Source of the DNA: Agarivorans gilvus
GTDB lineage: Bacteria > Pseudomonadota > Gammaproteobacteria > Enterobacterales > Celerinatantimonadaceae
Reading direction: 5' to 3'
Length of the DNA: 64,000 nt
NCBI RefSeq assembly: GCF_001420915.1
Contig: NZ_CP013021.1
Span: 2,511,001 to 2,575,000, forward strand
Shown: positions 39,375 through 48,203 of the stretch, one piece after another
Layout of the letters: every line of letters starts with the position of its first letter
Position numbering within the stretch: position 1 is the stretch's first letter
The notes under the pieces: model-generated
Told to the model about the DNA's origin: nothing
Seen by the model: the letters and a program-made list of their open reading frames with translations, nothing else
Databases searched by the model: none
Position numbers and translations under genes: made by a program

Positions 39375-39722
39375 GTTCAGACCAAACTGCAAATTCGTTT
39401 CCGCTGGGTTCGCAAAAGTGAAAACGGCGGCCGCCGGGAAAATGAAAAATAGCTTTACTAATAGCGCCTCCAGCAGCCACTATCTTGGCTTGGGTTTGCT
39501 CTAAATCATCACTGTAAAACATTAATAAGGCAGCTCCTTGACGACTATCAGAATGCAATGGCGCTTGATAAAAGCCACCGGCTAAATTGGCTTCTGTAAA
39601 GGCGCTGTAAGCCTCACCAAAATCTTCAAACTGCCAGGCGAAGACCTCAGAAAAAATCCTTTAGTCGCGTTCAAATCACGGCTGGGATATTCCACATAAT
39701 TGAGTTTTTCGTGTTGTTTCAT
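39367..39722 (-). pseudogene. VOC-family (glyoxalase-like) protein, frameshifted
   Basis: The start at 39722 gives MKQHEKLNYVEYPSRDLNAT, the usual first strand of single-domain VOC proteins. The frame breaks at a run of six A on the plus strand (39651-39656). One extra base restores KGFFSEVFAWQFEDFGEAYS and joins the second part, which ends HFCEPSGNEFAVWSEH. Intact length would be about 118 aa. The specific function is not known. It lies between phzF-like and EamA genes, possibly one operon. Confidence 0.87.
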
Positions 39723-39749
39723 GACTTACTCCTTGCGCTCATTGGGGCA

Positions 39750-40541
39750 TTACAACAGTAACTGTCCTTCGAGATAAGTTTTGGCATATCCAGCAATACA
39801 GACTCGCTCATCTTGCACTTGGCAATGCAATACGCCACCACGGCTTGAGGCTTGATAAGCAAGCAGCGTGGTTTTAGCGAGGCGCTTACTCCAATAAGGG
39901 GCCAAGCCGGTATGAATGGAACCTGTAACCGGATCTTCATCGCCGCCATTGGCCGGCCAGAAATAACGCGACACAAAGTCATATTCAATACCCGGCGCGG
40001 TGACCACTACATCATAAGGCGCTAAGCTTTTCAGTAAGCTTAAATCCACCTCTAGCTGTTCCACCTGTGCTTGCTGCGAGTAAATAGCAAAATAAGCTTG
40101 TTGATTACGGCGTACTTCTGTGGGGGCAATCGATAAGCCATCCAGCAGCGCTGCTGGAGTTTCAAAATCTAAAACCGGAGGATAGCTGGGAAAGTCCATG
40201 GTAATCAGCCCTTGCTCACCACGCTGCACGCTTAACTCTCCTACTTGTAAGGTGGAAAAACCAATCGTAGATAACTCGGGATGTTGCTCAAATAACACAT
40301 GGGCCGCCGCCAAGGTGGCATGGCCACAAAAATCAATTTCGCATAAGGGCGAAAACCACCGAATCATGTACTCATCGGGTTCTAGCCTTACCACGAAGGC
40401 GGTTTCAGACAAATTATTCTCTTTAGCAATATTTTGCATCAATTCGTCTTCTAACCAAGCGTCCAGCAATAACACCGCCGCAGGATTACCTTTAAACAAA
40501 TCCTGAGTAAAGCTGTCTACCTGATGAATTTTTAAGTTCAT
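39750..40541 (-). CDS. PhzF-family isomerase/epimerase-like protein
   Basis: The 263-aa protein is a member of the PhzF/YddE family with the diaminopimelate-epimerase fold. The catalytic Glu lies in NNLSETAFV (about residue 46), and the family blocks DSFTQDLFKGNPAAV, RWFSPLCEIDFCGHATLAAAH and GGDEDPVTGSIHTGLAPYW are present. There are no phenazine genes nearby, so phenazine synthesis is not implied. The substrate is unknown. Confidence 0.92.
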   Translation of the reverse strand: MNLKIHQVDSFTQDLFKGNPAAVLLLDAWLEDELMQNIAKENNLSETAFVVRLEPDEYMIRWFSPLCEIDFCGHATLAAAHVLFEQHPELSTIGFSTLQVGELSVQRGEQGLITMDFPSYPPVLDFETPAALLDGLSIAPTEVRRNQQAYFAIYSQQAQVEQLEVDLSLLKSLAPYDVVVTAPGIEYDFVSRYFWPANGGDEDPVTGSIHTGLAPYWSKRLAKTTLLAYQASSRGGVLHCQVQDERVCIAGYAKTYLEGQLLL

Positions 40542-40846
40542 AATAATCCTTAGTATTTAAACGAATCATTGATTAGTTTTTTATAAAAAAATAATACGCA
40601 CGATTTTTCTAAGCTTCTCACAGACTTAAGTAGTTTACGAAAGATCACACATAGCGCTTTACATTACCCCAATATAAGTTACACTTCGCTGGCTGGTAAA
40701 GGTTACAGCGGATATTTATGCCCCATACAAATACGTCGATTTTTAGCAATTTCCACCTGTTTGTTCGTAAGTAATTTCTGCATCTTTCGGCACCCTAATT
40801 TATCTATTTTCGGATAAATTTTATTTATTATTTTTGGAGATTACTC
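40542..40846 (+). promoter_or_regulatory. Long leader of the cold-shock gene with a hairpin near the start
   Basis: There is no ORF in this 305-base gap. A long 5' leader fits cold-shock genes. AATTTATC (40797-40804) and GATAAATT (40813-40820) form an 8-bp AT-rich stem with an 8-base loop, ending 15 bases before the GGAGA ribosome binding site (40836-40840). This is a plausible temperature-sensitive structure; that reading is inference. Confidence 0.55.
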
Positions 40847-41047
40847 ATGGCTACAGGTCGCGTAAAATGGTTCGACGAGCAAAAAGGTTTTGGTTTCATC
40901 GAGCGCCCAGACGGTAAAGATGTATTCGTACACTTCCGTGCAATTCAAAGCGAAGGTTACAAAACTTTAGCTGAAGGCCAAGAAGTTACTTTTGAAGTAG
41001 AAGAAGGTCCAAAAGGTCCTCAAGCTGCTAACGTAAAAGTTGCCTAA
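40847..41047 (+). CDS. Cold-shock protein (CspA family)
   Basis: This 66-aa single OB-fold protein binds single-stranded RNA and DNA and melts mRNA structure in the cold. RNP1 is visible as KGFGFIE and RNP2 as VFVHF. The start MATGRVKWFDEQKGFGFI is standard, and GGAGA lies 6 bases upstream. A long leader precedes it and a strong terminator follows. Which paralogue (CspA, CspD, CspE and so on) it is cannot be told from sequence alone. Confidence 0.96.
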   Translation: MATGRVKWFDEQKGFGFIERPDGKDVFVHFRAIQSEGYKTLAEGQEVTFEVEEGPKGPQAANVKVA

Positions 41048-41111
41048 GCTGCTTATTAAGGCATGAGTATCTAACTTATCAACGATGAGTTCGACACTCG
41101 CTTTAAGCGAT

Positions 41112-41137
41112 AAAACGGTCCCCATGGACCGTTTTTT
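41112..41137 (+). terminator. Rho-independent terminator after the cold-shock gene
   Basis: AAAACGGTCC and GGACCGTTTT form a 10-bp stem with a CCAT loop followed by more T. The A-run before it makes it work in both directions, serving also the racemase gene that ends at 41150 on the other strand. Confidence 0.88.
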
Positions 41138-41149
41138 ATTGCCTAAAAT

Positions 41150-41842
41150 TTAAGCCCGCAGCGATTCCGCAACGGCGGCCTGCACATGAATCACCGTAGT
41201 ATCGTATAAAGGCAAGTCACTATCGGCCTGCTTTAGCAACAAACCAATTTCGGTACATCCTAAAATAATCGCCTCAGCTCCCAACTGTTTTAGCTGGTTG
41301 ATTTGCGCCACATAATATTGGCGAGACCTATCTTTGATCTGTCCTTGGCAAAGCTCTTCATAAATGATGCGATGTATTCCCTCACGCCCTTGGCTATCGG
41401 GAATCAGCACGTCTAAACCTTGCAGCTGCAAACGTTGCTTATAAAAATCCTGCTCCATAGTGAAACGGGTACCGAGTAAACCGACCTTGTGGATCCCATC
41501 GGCCAACAAGGCTTGGGCCGTAGCATCACCAATGTGTAATAGAGGGATATCTATAACCTGTTCTACCTCTGCGGCCACTTTATGCATGGTATTGGTAGCA
41601 ATGAGCAAGAAATCGGCGCCAGAGGCTTGAACCGAGCCAGCGGCCTGCTGCATGAGCTTCGCTAACGCGGACCAATCACCTTGATGTTGTAAGCGCTCAA
41701 TTTCAGCAAAATCGACACTCACCAAGTTCACTTTTGCCGAATGCAAACCGCCTTTCTCGCGCTTTATCGCTTGGTTTAGCTGTTGGTAGTAACTCAAGGT
41801 GGACTCCCAACTCATACCGCCAATCATTCCAATTGTTTTCAT
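41150..41842 (-). CDS. YgeA-like amino-acid racemase family protein, first catalytic Cys not seen
   Basis: This 230-aa protein belongs to the Asp/Glu racemase superfamily and is closest to the broad-specificity racemase YgeA (MKTIGMIGGMSWESTLSYY, LLGTRFTMEQDFYKQRL, IIYEELCQGQI). The family uses two Cys as acid/base. The second is present in ILGCTEIGLL. At the first site the sequence reads LIATNTMHKV, where E. coli YgeA as I recall it has CTNTMHK. Ala82 therefore replaces the usual Cys, and one-base or altered catalysis is possible. It converges with the cold-shock gene. Confidence 0.88.
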   Translation of the reverse strand: MKTIGMIGGMSWESTLSYYQQLNQAIKREKGGLHSAKVNLVSVDFAEIERLQHQGDWSALAKLMQQAAGSVQASGADFLLIATNTMHKVAAEVEQVIDIPLLHIGDATAQALLADGIHKVGLLGTRFTMEQDFYKQRLQLQGLDVLIPDSQGREGIHRIIYEELCQGQIKDRSRQYYVAQINQLKQLGAEAIILGCTEIGLLLKQADSDLPLYDTTVIHVQAAVAESLRA

Positions 41843-41859
41843 TTAAGCCCTCGTTGCAC

Positions 41860-42114
41860 TTAACGCCATTTCACCGGCTTTTTTTCAATTTCATACAAAT
41901 CATCAGCAATGTTATCGACACGGCTTTGCACCACTGCCTGCGCATCTTTTAGCCCTTGATTGTAATAAAATGCACCTATTTCTTCGGCGAAGAAATCCAG
42001 CAAGAACTCAGCATCAAACTGGCCCACTTCAAGTTCTAATTGCTGTTCACAATAGTCTTGTATCTTCTCTACTAGGGCAGCCTTTTGCTCTGGTTCAAAA
42101 GTGATTTCAGCCAT
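41860..42114 (-). CDS. DUF2164 family protein
   Basis: This acidic 84-aa protein matches the DUF2164 pattern: IQDYCEQQLELEVGQFDAEFLLDFFAEEIGAFYYNQGLKDA. It has no signal peptide and no membrane helix. It overlaps the acetyltransferase gene upstream by 8 bases and precedes the racemase gene by 17, so the three are probably cotranscribed. Function is unknown. Confidence 0.85.
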   Translation of the reverse strand: MAEITFEPEQKAALVEKIQDYCEQQLELEVGQFDAEFLLDFFAEEIGAFYYNQGLKDAQAVVQSRVDNIADDLYEIEKKPVKWR

Positions 42115-42667
42115 TTTCCAGCTCCTTCTGTTGGCGGCTAATGAAATCGTTCAATTGCTGCTCGGTTTTAATATGGCGCTGCCAATACGCTACGCTAATC
42201 CAACGTCCAAACTTGTAACCGACTTTTTCCAACTCAGCCACTTTATGAAAACCTAAGCTTTGATGTAAGCCTTCACTCGCCTCATTAGGCAAGGAGATTC
42301 CAGCCAATATAGTCGCTATGGGGTAGTCGTCTGCTTGCTTCAACAACTGCTGATAAAGCTGCTTGCCTAAACCTTTCGAGCGCACATGAGCCGCCAAATA
42401 AATCGAACTTTCAGCGCTAAAGCGATAGGCACTGCGCGGCTTCCAAGCGCTGAGGTAAGCATAAGCCACCACTTCCCCTTCTTGTTGGTAAACCAACCAC
42501 GGAAAACGCGCACTAAGCTCTGCGATGCGCTGGGCCATAGTGGCCTCGCTCACCGGCTGTTCCTCAAAACTAGCGCTACTGCTTACCACGTAATGATTAT
42601 AGATCCGACAGATAGCGGCACTGTCTTTGACTTGTACCGCCCTTATGATTTGTCTTTGCCCGTCCAT
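42107..42667 (-). CDS. GNAT N-acetyltransferase (phosphinothricin-acetyltransferase-like)
   Basis: This 186-aa enzyme is of the Pat/Bar branch of GNAT acetyltransferases. It has the start IRAVQVKDSAAICRIYNHYVVSS, the acetyl-CoA loop VRSKGLGKQLYQQLL (motif A) and C-terminal GFHKVAELEKVGYKFGRW. The family acetylates small amines such as methionine sulfoximine; the substrate here is unknown. It heads a short minus-strand operon with the DUF2164 and racemase genes. Confidence 0.9.
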   Translation of the reverse strand: MDGQRQIIRAVQVKDSAAICRIYNHYVVSSSASFEEQPVSEATMAQRIAELSARFPWLVYQQEGEVVAYAYLSAWKPRSAYRFSAESSIYLAAHVRSKGLGKQLYQQLLKQADDYPIATILAGISLPNEASEGLHQSLGFHKVAELEKVGYKFGRWISVAYWQRHIKTEQQLNDFISRQQKELENG

Positions 42668-42906
42668 GTTGATGCCAATTATTTGTATAAAGCAATATCA
42701 CACCATATTCAGGCTAAATAAAAAAGCATCCGATAAACCCATGAGGTTAATATAAAAAAACGAAATTATTAATTTGTCATATGTCTGTATTAAACTACTG
42801 AGAAGCTTGAGCCAGTATCTTGGTTTGGGTATATTGGCCAACAAAAAAACGTTAAAAGAGGCTAGTAAGTAATTTAACAATATAAGTTGTATCTCAAGGA
42901 AAGTTT

Positions 42907-43401
42907 GTGAAAATTCTAGCAGTCGCGCTTAGTGTCATCTCATTCCCACTATTCGCATATAACAGCTACTATGTAGCTAACCAGCCCACCGAGTATATTG
43001 GTACTAACGCACAAATTAACTATCGTTACCATCATACGACTAGCGGCAACATCCCATCAGGCATCAAAGGCTTGGTTGGTATTCTTGATCATTACGCGAT
43101 GTTGCAAATGATTTGCACTAATGAAGGCAAGGTGGGTATAAAACACAACTTGCTGAATAGTCATGTGCAACAAGTGTATGTGGATAATCAGCCCTTACTG
43201 AGCACCTTGGGTAACAGCCAAGTACTAGAGGCCTCGAACCAACAAGTCGAGCAATTACAAAACGGTAAATACCTGCACTTTAGTGAACCACCAGTAACCT
43301 TGGGTAATATAACGTTAAGCCGAAAAACCATCTCATTACAGGGCTTTGCTGAAACCTATCAACGCATGCAAACCCTATGTAGTGATAGCACCGGTATTTA
43401 A
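42907..43401 (+). CDS. Secreted protein of unknown function
   Basis: I do not recognise the family. The GTG start at 42907 has AAGGAAA about 4-5 bases upstream. The 164-aa product has a signal peptide (VKILAVALSVISFPLFA, cleavage after about residue 17) and a mature part with two Cys (MICTNEG and TLCSDS), which could form a disulfide. There is no membrane helix. It is a lone plus-strand gene between two acetyltransferases on the other strand, with a 240-base AT-rich upstream region. Confidence 0.75.
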   Translation: MKILAVALSVISFPLFAYNSYYVANQPTEYIGTNAQINYRYHHTTSGNIPSGIKGLVGILDHYAMLQMICTNEGKVGIKHNLLNSHVQQVYVDNQPLLSTLGNSQVLEASNQQVEQLQNGKYLHFSEPPVTLGNITLSRKTISLQGFAETYQRMQTLCSDSTGI

Positions 43402-43406
43402 AACTT

Positions 43407-43919
43407 TCAGCTAGTTGACGACCTTGAGCGGCGAGTAAAACGCTTGAGCATCCACACATCACAGCCGCTATGTTCGCTGGCGGCAAACGGTGTAGTTAGG
43501 TGTTGAAAACCCAAGTCTTGATACAAGCCAATGGCTTGCTTCATGGTGCTAAGCGTATCTAGGTAACATTGCTGATAACCCAACGCTTGAGCCTGCTTTA
43601 AGCAATGCTCTGCCAAGGCGCGCCCATAACCTTGACCGCGCGCTTGCGGGCTGACAAACAGTTTACGTAATTCACAGGTAGCCGTTGCTGCATCAAACTC
43701 AGCAATTCCAGCACAGCCCCACACTTGCTGCTGCGCCTCTAGTACATAATAAGCACTATTGGCTGCTTGATAGTGTTGGCTCATTGCCGCGACTTCAGGA
43801 TCGGATGGGCCAAAACCTTCACCAATGGCGCTAAATTCACGCCCTCCCTGTTCGATGATCTGCTGCACTCGGACATCATCTCTAGCTTCGATGGGACGAA
43901 TAATAAAACTCAAAGTCAC
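43407..43919 (-). CDS. GNAT N-acetyltransferase
   Basis: This 170-aa acetyltransferase has the acetyl-CoA motif LRKLFVSPQARGQGYGRALAEH (Q/RxxGxG/A form GQGYGRA) and the later LYQDLGFQHL. It is similar to small GNATs of the YhhY/MnaT-like group; the substrate is not identified. It converges with the secreted protein gene, whose stop is 5 bases away. Confidence 0.9.
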   Translation of the reverse strand: MTLSFIIRPIEARDDVRVQQIIEQGGREFSAIGEGFGPSDPEVAAMSQHYQAANSAYYVLEAQQQVWGCAGIAEFDAATATCELRKLFVSPQARGQGYGRALAEHCLKQAQALGYQQCYLDTLSTMKQAIGLYQDLGFQHLTTPFAASEHSGCDVWMLKRFTRRSRSSTS

Positions 43920-43994
43920 TCCTGGTTTGTTAGTTAATTCGACATCTTATTTTGCCACTCATTCACAAGTACTTGGTTTAACGCAGCTTTAAAG

Positions 43995-44984
43995 TTAGTT
44001 AGGCAAGACTTGCTTAATTTTGATGGCCGCGGCTTCACTCACCCAAGCCTGCCATATCGTTGGGTACTCCTGCAGAAAATAGTACATGCTGGTTTGAGCA
44101 TCGGCTTGCTGTTGTTCCATCCACGCTAGCAGCTGGTTCATTTGTTGATTACTAAAGGCACGTTTGCTGATGTAGTCGTAAGCTGCCGGGGCTGAAATAG
44201 CAAAGCGTTCAGTGGTAACACTGTGGACAGTCGCAGCTGGATACATGGTTACCTTGGGCTGAAGACAATCTTGCTGAGTCGTACAATGAGTAAACTCTTC
44301 AGGGTCGACGCCGCTGGCAAAATCCACCTTCACCATCGGATACTTGCCAAGTACCGCGGTGGGGGCCCAGTAATAACCCAACCAGCCTTGTTGCTGCTGA
44401 TAAGCCTAAGCGATGGAGGCCGACAAGCTATAACCTGAGCTGGTTGTAATCCACTCAAAACCGGCTTGTTCTAGTTGCAAAGCATCAAATAAATGTTTTG
44501 CTGAAATATAACAATTCCAGCCCTTGGGGCAGCCATGAAAGCCCGATGCTCCCTCCTTATGGGGGTGAGGGAATAGTTCAGCGTGCTGCTTCACCCCTTC
44601 AATGGTAGCCAGTTCAGGATATTGCTCAAGCAAGTACTGGGGAAGCCAAAAGCCTTCTTCCCCACCATCTAACAAAGCGTGTCCCGCTACTCGCAAGCGT
44701 TTATCTGCCACTCCCTCGTCTAATAGCGTTTTCACGCTGTGGGTCCATAATTCTGGGGCAATATCTGGGGTATCGCTGTCCAGCATGGATTGTAAAGTAG
44801 GCATGGTGGCACCAGGCACCAGCTCAGTATCACAGCCGTAACCATGTTCAAGAATGAACTGATCTAAATGGGCGATGATGCTAGCCGAACTCCAATTCAT
44901 ATCGGCAATGGAGACCTTACCGCAGCTCGATTCGGCTTGCGCGCCAAGGCTTAATAAGAACCAAACAGCATGTCTAAATTTCAT
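43995..44984 (-). pseudogene. Glycine betaine/choline ABC solute-binding protein (ProX-like) with in-frame amber codon
   Basis: The gene spans 330 codons in one frame, interrupted only by a TAG at 44406-44408. Upstream is a signal peptide (ending AQA, about residue 17) and an OpuAC-type domain: VSIADMNWSSASIIAHLDQFI, VPGATMPTLQSMLDSDTPDI, PELWTH and FHGCPKGWNCY. After the stop the frame continues with AYQQQQGWLGYYWAPTAVLG, as in intact homologues, to a natural end at 43995. An AAG-to-TAG change would explain it. There are no permease or ATPase genes beside it. It is either a recent nonsense mutation or a base-call error. Confidence 0.87.
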
Positions 44985-45212
44985 ATCCCCATCCTAGTGG
45001 CATGCTTAGTTGATGCTAAGGCCCTAGTGAGAACAAATTCATCCGTTTGGCCTTACGGCCCTTAGTATTGAATAGCAGTGATGAAAAACCAAGCAACTTG
45101 CCCCGAAAAGCTGACAAAAAAACCAATTTAGTCGGGGAAATAAGAGGCATTATCCAGCTAAGCCACTAGCTTAAGCGGCTTAGCTGAACTAGAAAAACCT
45201 AAATCACTGCGC
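44985..45212. other. Spacer with a perfect 10-bp inverted repeat after yaiI
   Basis: CAGCTAAGCC (45155-45164) and GGCTTAGCTG (45177-45186) form a perfect 10-bp stem with a 12-base loop, 27 bases beyond the yaiI stop on the minus strand. No T-run follows. It may be an mRNA end hairpin. No gene is seen. Confidence 0.5.
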
Positions 45213-45668
45213 TTAACGGCGCGCTTGATGCTTGGTTAAAATACTGTCTAAGTGGCTAGCAAAGGCTTTGCGGTCAGCTTGACTTAGCGCAGCAGGCCCA
45301 CCGGTATGCACGCCACTGGAGCGTAGGGTGTCCATAAAGTCACGCATATTTAAGCGCGATTTAATATTACTCTTGGTATACAACTCACCACGAGGGCTAA
45401 GCGCCTGCGCCTGCTTAGTGATGACTTCATCCGCCAAGGGAATATCTGAGGTAATCACCAAATCACCGGCTGATATCCTAGCCACGATTTCGTTATCCGC
45501 CACATCGAAGCCGGAGCTCACTTGCAAGCTGCTGATCACTTTAGAAGGAGGGGTTTTGATGTATTGATTAGCCACCAAGGTTAAGGGGATTTGAGTTCGC
45601 TCGGCAGCGCGAAACAAAATCTCTTTAATTACTACCGGACAAGCGTCGGCATCCACCCAAATTTTCAT
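45213..45668 (-). CDS. yaiI: YaiI/YqxD family protein (UPF0178, PIN-like)
   Basis: This 151-aa protein of the UPF0178 family has the characteristic start MKIWVDADACPVVIKEILFRAA, then GDLVITSDIPLADEVI, SPRGELYTKSNIKSRLNMRDFMD and SGVHTGGPAALSQADRKAFA. The conserved Asp residues resemble a NYN/PIN-type nuclease site, but the function is not established. It is a single gene, divergent from the RhlE-like helicase. Confidence 0.93.
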   Translation of the reverse strand: MKIWVDADACPVVIKEILFRAAERTQIPLTLVANQYIKTPPSKVISSLQVSSGFDVADNEIVARISAGDLVITSDIPLADEVITKQAQALSPRGELYTKSNIKSRLNMRDFMDTLRSSGVHTGGPAALSQADRKAFASHLDSILTKHQARR

Positions 45669-45900
45669 TATTGCTCCCCTTTATTAGACGGCTCTACTAT
45701 GCCAGTACCGACCACAATTACAAGCCGCTAGCGAAGATTGAAGCAGCCCATCCAGCCACTTAGCCCATTAGACTATACTAAAGCATCACTAAGCCTTGCA
45801 TGTTAGGCGCTAAAGACATTGGCGCTTGGACACAACTTACTGTAAGCTGCACGCCCGCATAAGGCGGCCACGTCAAGAACTGACCACAAGAGACCATGCT

Positions 45901-47244
45901 ATGAGCTTTGCTTCCCTCGGTTTATCAAAACCTTTATTAGATGCTGTTGCCGAACAAGGCTACGACACACCCTCACCTATTCAAGCCAAAGCAATTCCGG
46001 TGATCCTTGAAGGTAAAGACATCATGGCCGCGGCGCAAACCGGTACTGGTAAAACCGCTGGTTTCACCTTGCCGTTGTTAGAGCGCTTAAGCAAAGGCCC
46101 TAAAGTGCGCGCCAATCAAGTCCGTGCCTTAGTACTTACCCCTACTCGCGAGTTAGCCGCTCAGGTGGGCGAAAGTGTCAGCAACTACGGTAAACACCTT
46201 GATCTTAGCTCCACGGTGGTCTTTGGCGGGGTAAAAATTAACCCACAAATGCAAAAGCTAAGACGTGGCGCCGATGTATTAGTGGCCACCCCCGGTCGCT
46301 TGCTCGACCTCTACCAACAAAACGCCTTTCGTTTTGGGCAGTTAGAAGTGATTATCTTTGATGAAGCCGACCGCATGCTGGACATGGGTTTCATCCACGA
46401 CATTAGAAAGATCCTCGCCCTGCTACCCAAACAGCGCCAAACCCTGATGTTCTCGGCAACCTTTTCTGAAGAAATCAGAACGCTGGCAAAAAGCTTGGTA
46501 AAAGATCCGGTAGAAGTTTCGGTGGCACCGCCCAATGCCACTGCCAATACTGTCAGCCAATGGATCGTACCGGTAGATAAGAGCAAGAAAGCCGGTCTCT
46601 TAAGCCAGTTAATTAAAGACAACGACTGGCAGCAAGTCTTGGTATTTAGCCGCACCAAACATGGTGCTAACCGCTTAGCCAAACACTTAGAACAGCGTAA
46701 AATTTCTGCCGCGGCAATCCATGGTAATAAGAGTCAAGGCGCCAGAACCCGTGCCTTAGCTGAATTTAAAAGTGGCGAAGTACGGGTATTGGTGGCCACC
46801 GACATCGCGGCACGCGGCTTAGACATCGACCAACTACCGCAAGTGGTTAACTTCGACTTACCCAATGTAGCGGAAGATTATGTGCACCGCATTGGTCGAA
46901 CCGGCCGCGCTGGCGCATCTGGTCAAGCGGTATCGCTGGTTTGTGCCGAGGAAGTGGGTGATTTAATTGGCATCGAGCGCTTAATAGGGCAACTATTAGA
47001 GCGAAAAGAGATCGCAGGCTTCGAGCCTAGCGCGAAACTGCCTGTCACTAAAGATACTCGTCCGCCGAAGGGGAAAAAACCGAAAAAGGCCAAGCCTGCC
47101 AGAACCGAACATAAAGATGGTCAACGCTCTGGAGAGAATGCCCGCGGCAACAAGCCGATTGGAAAAAACCGTCGCCACACCGGCGACAATAAAACCAGTC
47201 GCCGTTTCAGCAAGCCCAAGTCAAATAACTCGGGCAATAAATAG
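45901..47244 (+). CDS. DEAD-box RNA helicase, RhlE family
   Basis: The start at 45901 (MSFASLGLSKPLLDAVAEQG) gives 447 aa and matches RhlE-type N-termini. Upstream in-frame codons are not conserved-looking. Motifs: YDTPSPIQAKAIP, AQTGTGKTAGF, PTRELAAQV, TPGRLLDLY, FDEADRMLDMGF, FSATFSEEI and HRIGRTGRAGASG. The last 80 residues are a basic Lys/Arg/Asn-rich disordered tail that should bind RNA. A likely role in rRNA maturation or mRNA decay is inferred from the family. It is the second DEAD-box gene within 10 kb. Confidence 0.93.
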   Translation: MSFASLGLSKPLLDAVAEQGYDTPSPIQAKAIPVILEGKDIMAAAQTGTGKTAGFTLPLLERLSKGPKVRANQVRALVLTPTRELAAQVGESVSNYGKHLDLSSTVVFGGVKINPQMQKLRRGADVLVATPGRLLDLYQQNAFRFGQLEVIIFDEADRMLDMGFIHDIRKILALLPKQRQTLMFSATFSEEIRTLAKSLVKDPVEVSVAPPNATANTVSQWIVPVDKSKKAGLLSQLIKDNDWQQVLVFSRTKHGANRLAKHLEQRKISAAAIHGNKSQGARTRALAEFKSGEVRVLVATDIAARGLDIDQLPQVVNFDLPNVAEDYVHRIGRTGRAGASGQAVSLVCAEEVGDLIGIERLIGQLLERKEIAGFEPSAKLPVTKDTRPPKGKKPKKAKPARTEHKDGQRSGENARGNKPIGKNRRHTGDNKTSRRFSKPKSNNSGNK

Positions 47245-47259
47245 ACCGAGCAGTCGCAA

Positions 47260-47940
47260 CTAGCCGAGGAATTCTCGGCGAGTGGATTTACTCGCCTTAA
47301 ACTTACCCCCATAAGCCGAAGTTTGGGTGCTAGAACTGGCATCCATCACTCCGCGCGCCTTCACGCAGTAGTGAGTCGCCGCAATGCTCACCGCCACATC
47401 TTCAGTGCCTAGTAAACTTTGTAGCGCCACTAATACTTGTTGGGTGAGACGTTCTTGCACCTGAGGTCGCTGAGCAAAGAAGCGCACAATACGGTTGATT
47501 TTAGATAAGCCGATAATTTTATCTTTGGGCAAATAGGCCACTTTGGCGAAGCCGTCTATGGTCACAAAATGGTGTTCACAGGTGCTGGTGAAAGCAATAT
47601 CTGAAACCTTCACCATCTCTTCTAAGCCCATTTTATTTTCGATGATACTAATGCTGGGAAAGGCCGAATAGTCGAGGCCGGCAAATACTTCATCAACAAA
47701 CATCTTGGCAATGCGATGCGGCGTTTCGGCGAGGCTATCGTCTGTTAAGTCTAAACCGAGAGTCGCCACAACTTCTGTCATACTGGCCTTAATCTTCTGA
47801 TACTTCTGCTCGTTACTCAGGGTATTTTCCACTAATGGAGTTTCAATACCCTTGTCGATCAAAGCTTGGCGTACTTGAATGGCCTCTGCAGACAAGCCAG
47901 CGTCTGTACTAAATTGTTTTTCAGCTAGCGCTACTTTCAT
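47260..47940 (-). CDS. folE: GTP cyclohydrolase I
   Basis: FolE converts GTP to 7,8-dihydroneopterin triphosphate. The start at 47940 (MKVALAEKQFSTDAG, 226 aa) has AGGA about 7 bases upstream. Family motifs are DDSLAETPHRIAKMFVDE, FTSTCEHHFVTIDG (zinc-binding Cys and His), GLSKINRIVRFFAQRPQVQERLTQQ and the second zinc Cys in THYCVKARGVMD. It is upstream of and convergent with the helicase gene. folX lies 264 bases away on the same strand. Confidence 0.96.
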   Translation of the reverse strand: MKVALAEKQFSTDAGLSAEAIQVRQALIDKGIETPLVENTLSNEQKYQKIKASMTEVVATLGLDLTDDSLAETPHRIAKMFVDEVFAGLDYSAFPSISIIENKMGLEEMVKVSDIAFTSTCEHHFVTIDGFAKVAYLPKDKIIGLSKINRIVRFFAQRPQVQERLTQQVLVALQSLLGTEDVAVSIAATHYCVKARGVMDASSSTQTSAYGGKFKASKSTRREFLG

Positions 47941-48203
47941 AATCACTTCCTATCGCTGGTTTGTTTGCTTATTTCCCGCCATCTTCTCTGTTATAACCCG
48001 CTGGCGGAGCGAGGTCATCACCACTAAACAAGCGTCTTAACTAAGGCTTAACCTGCAACACTCTGTTTAATATTTAACAACGAAGGCGCAATAGTATTCA
48101 CTTTTTGCGCGGGTGCAAGTCGAACCACTAAGGAAAGGCTAAAATTCGCTAAATTAAACTGCTCACAGTAGCGTTTACTTTGATATGGCCAACTTATCAC
48201 TGT

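Noticed and set aside
44406..44408. Recoding of the TAG (for example pyrrolysine) in the betaine-binding protein
   Set aside because: Nothing in the window supports amber recoding. Family sequence fits a simple Lys codon change.
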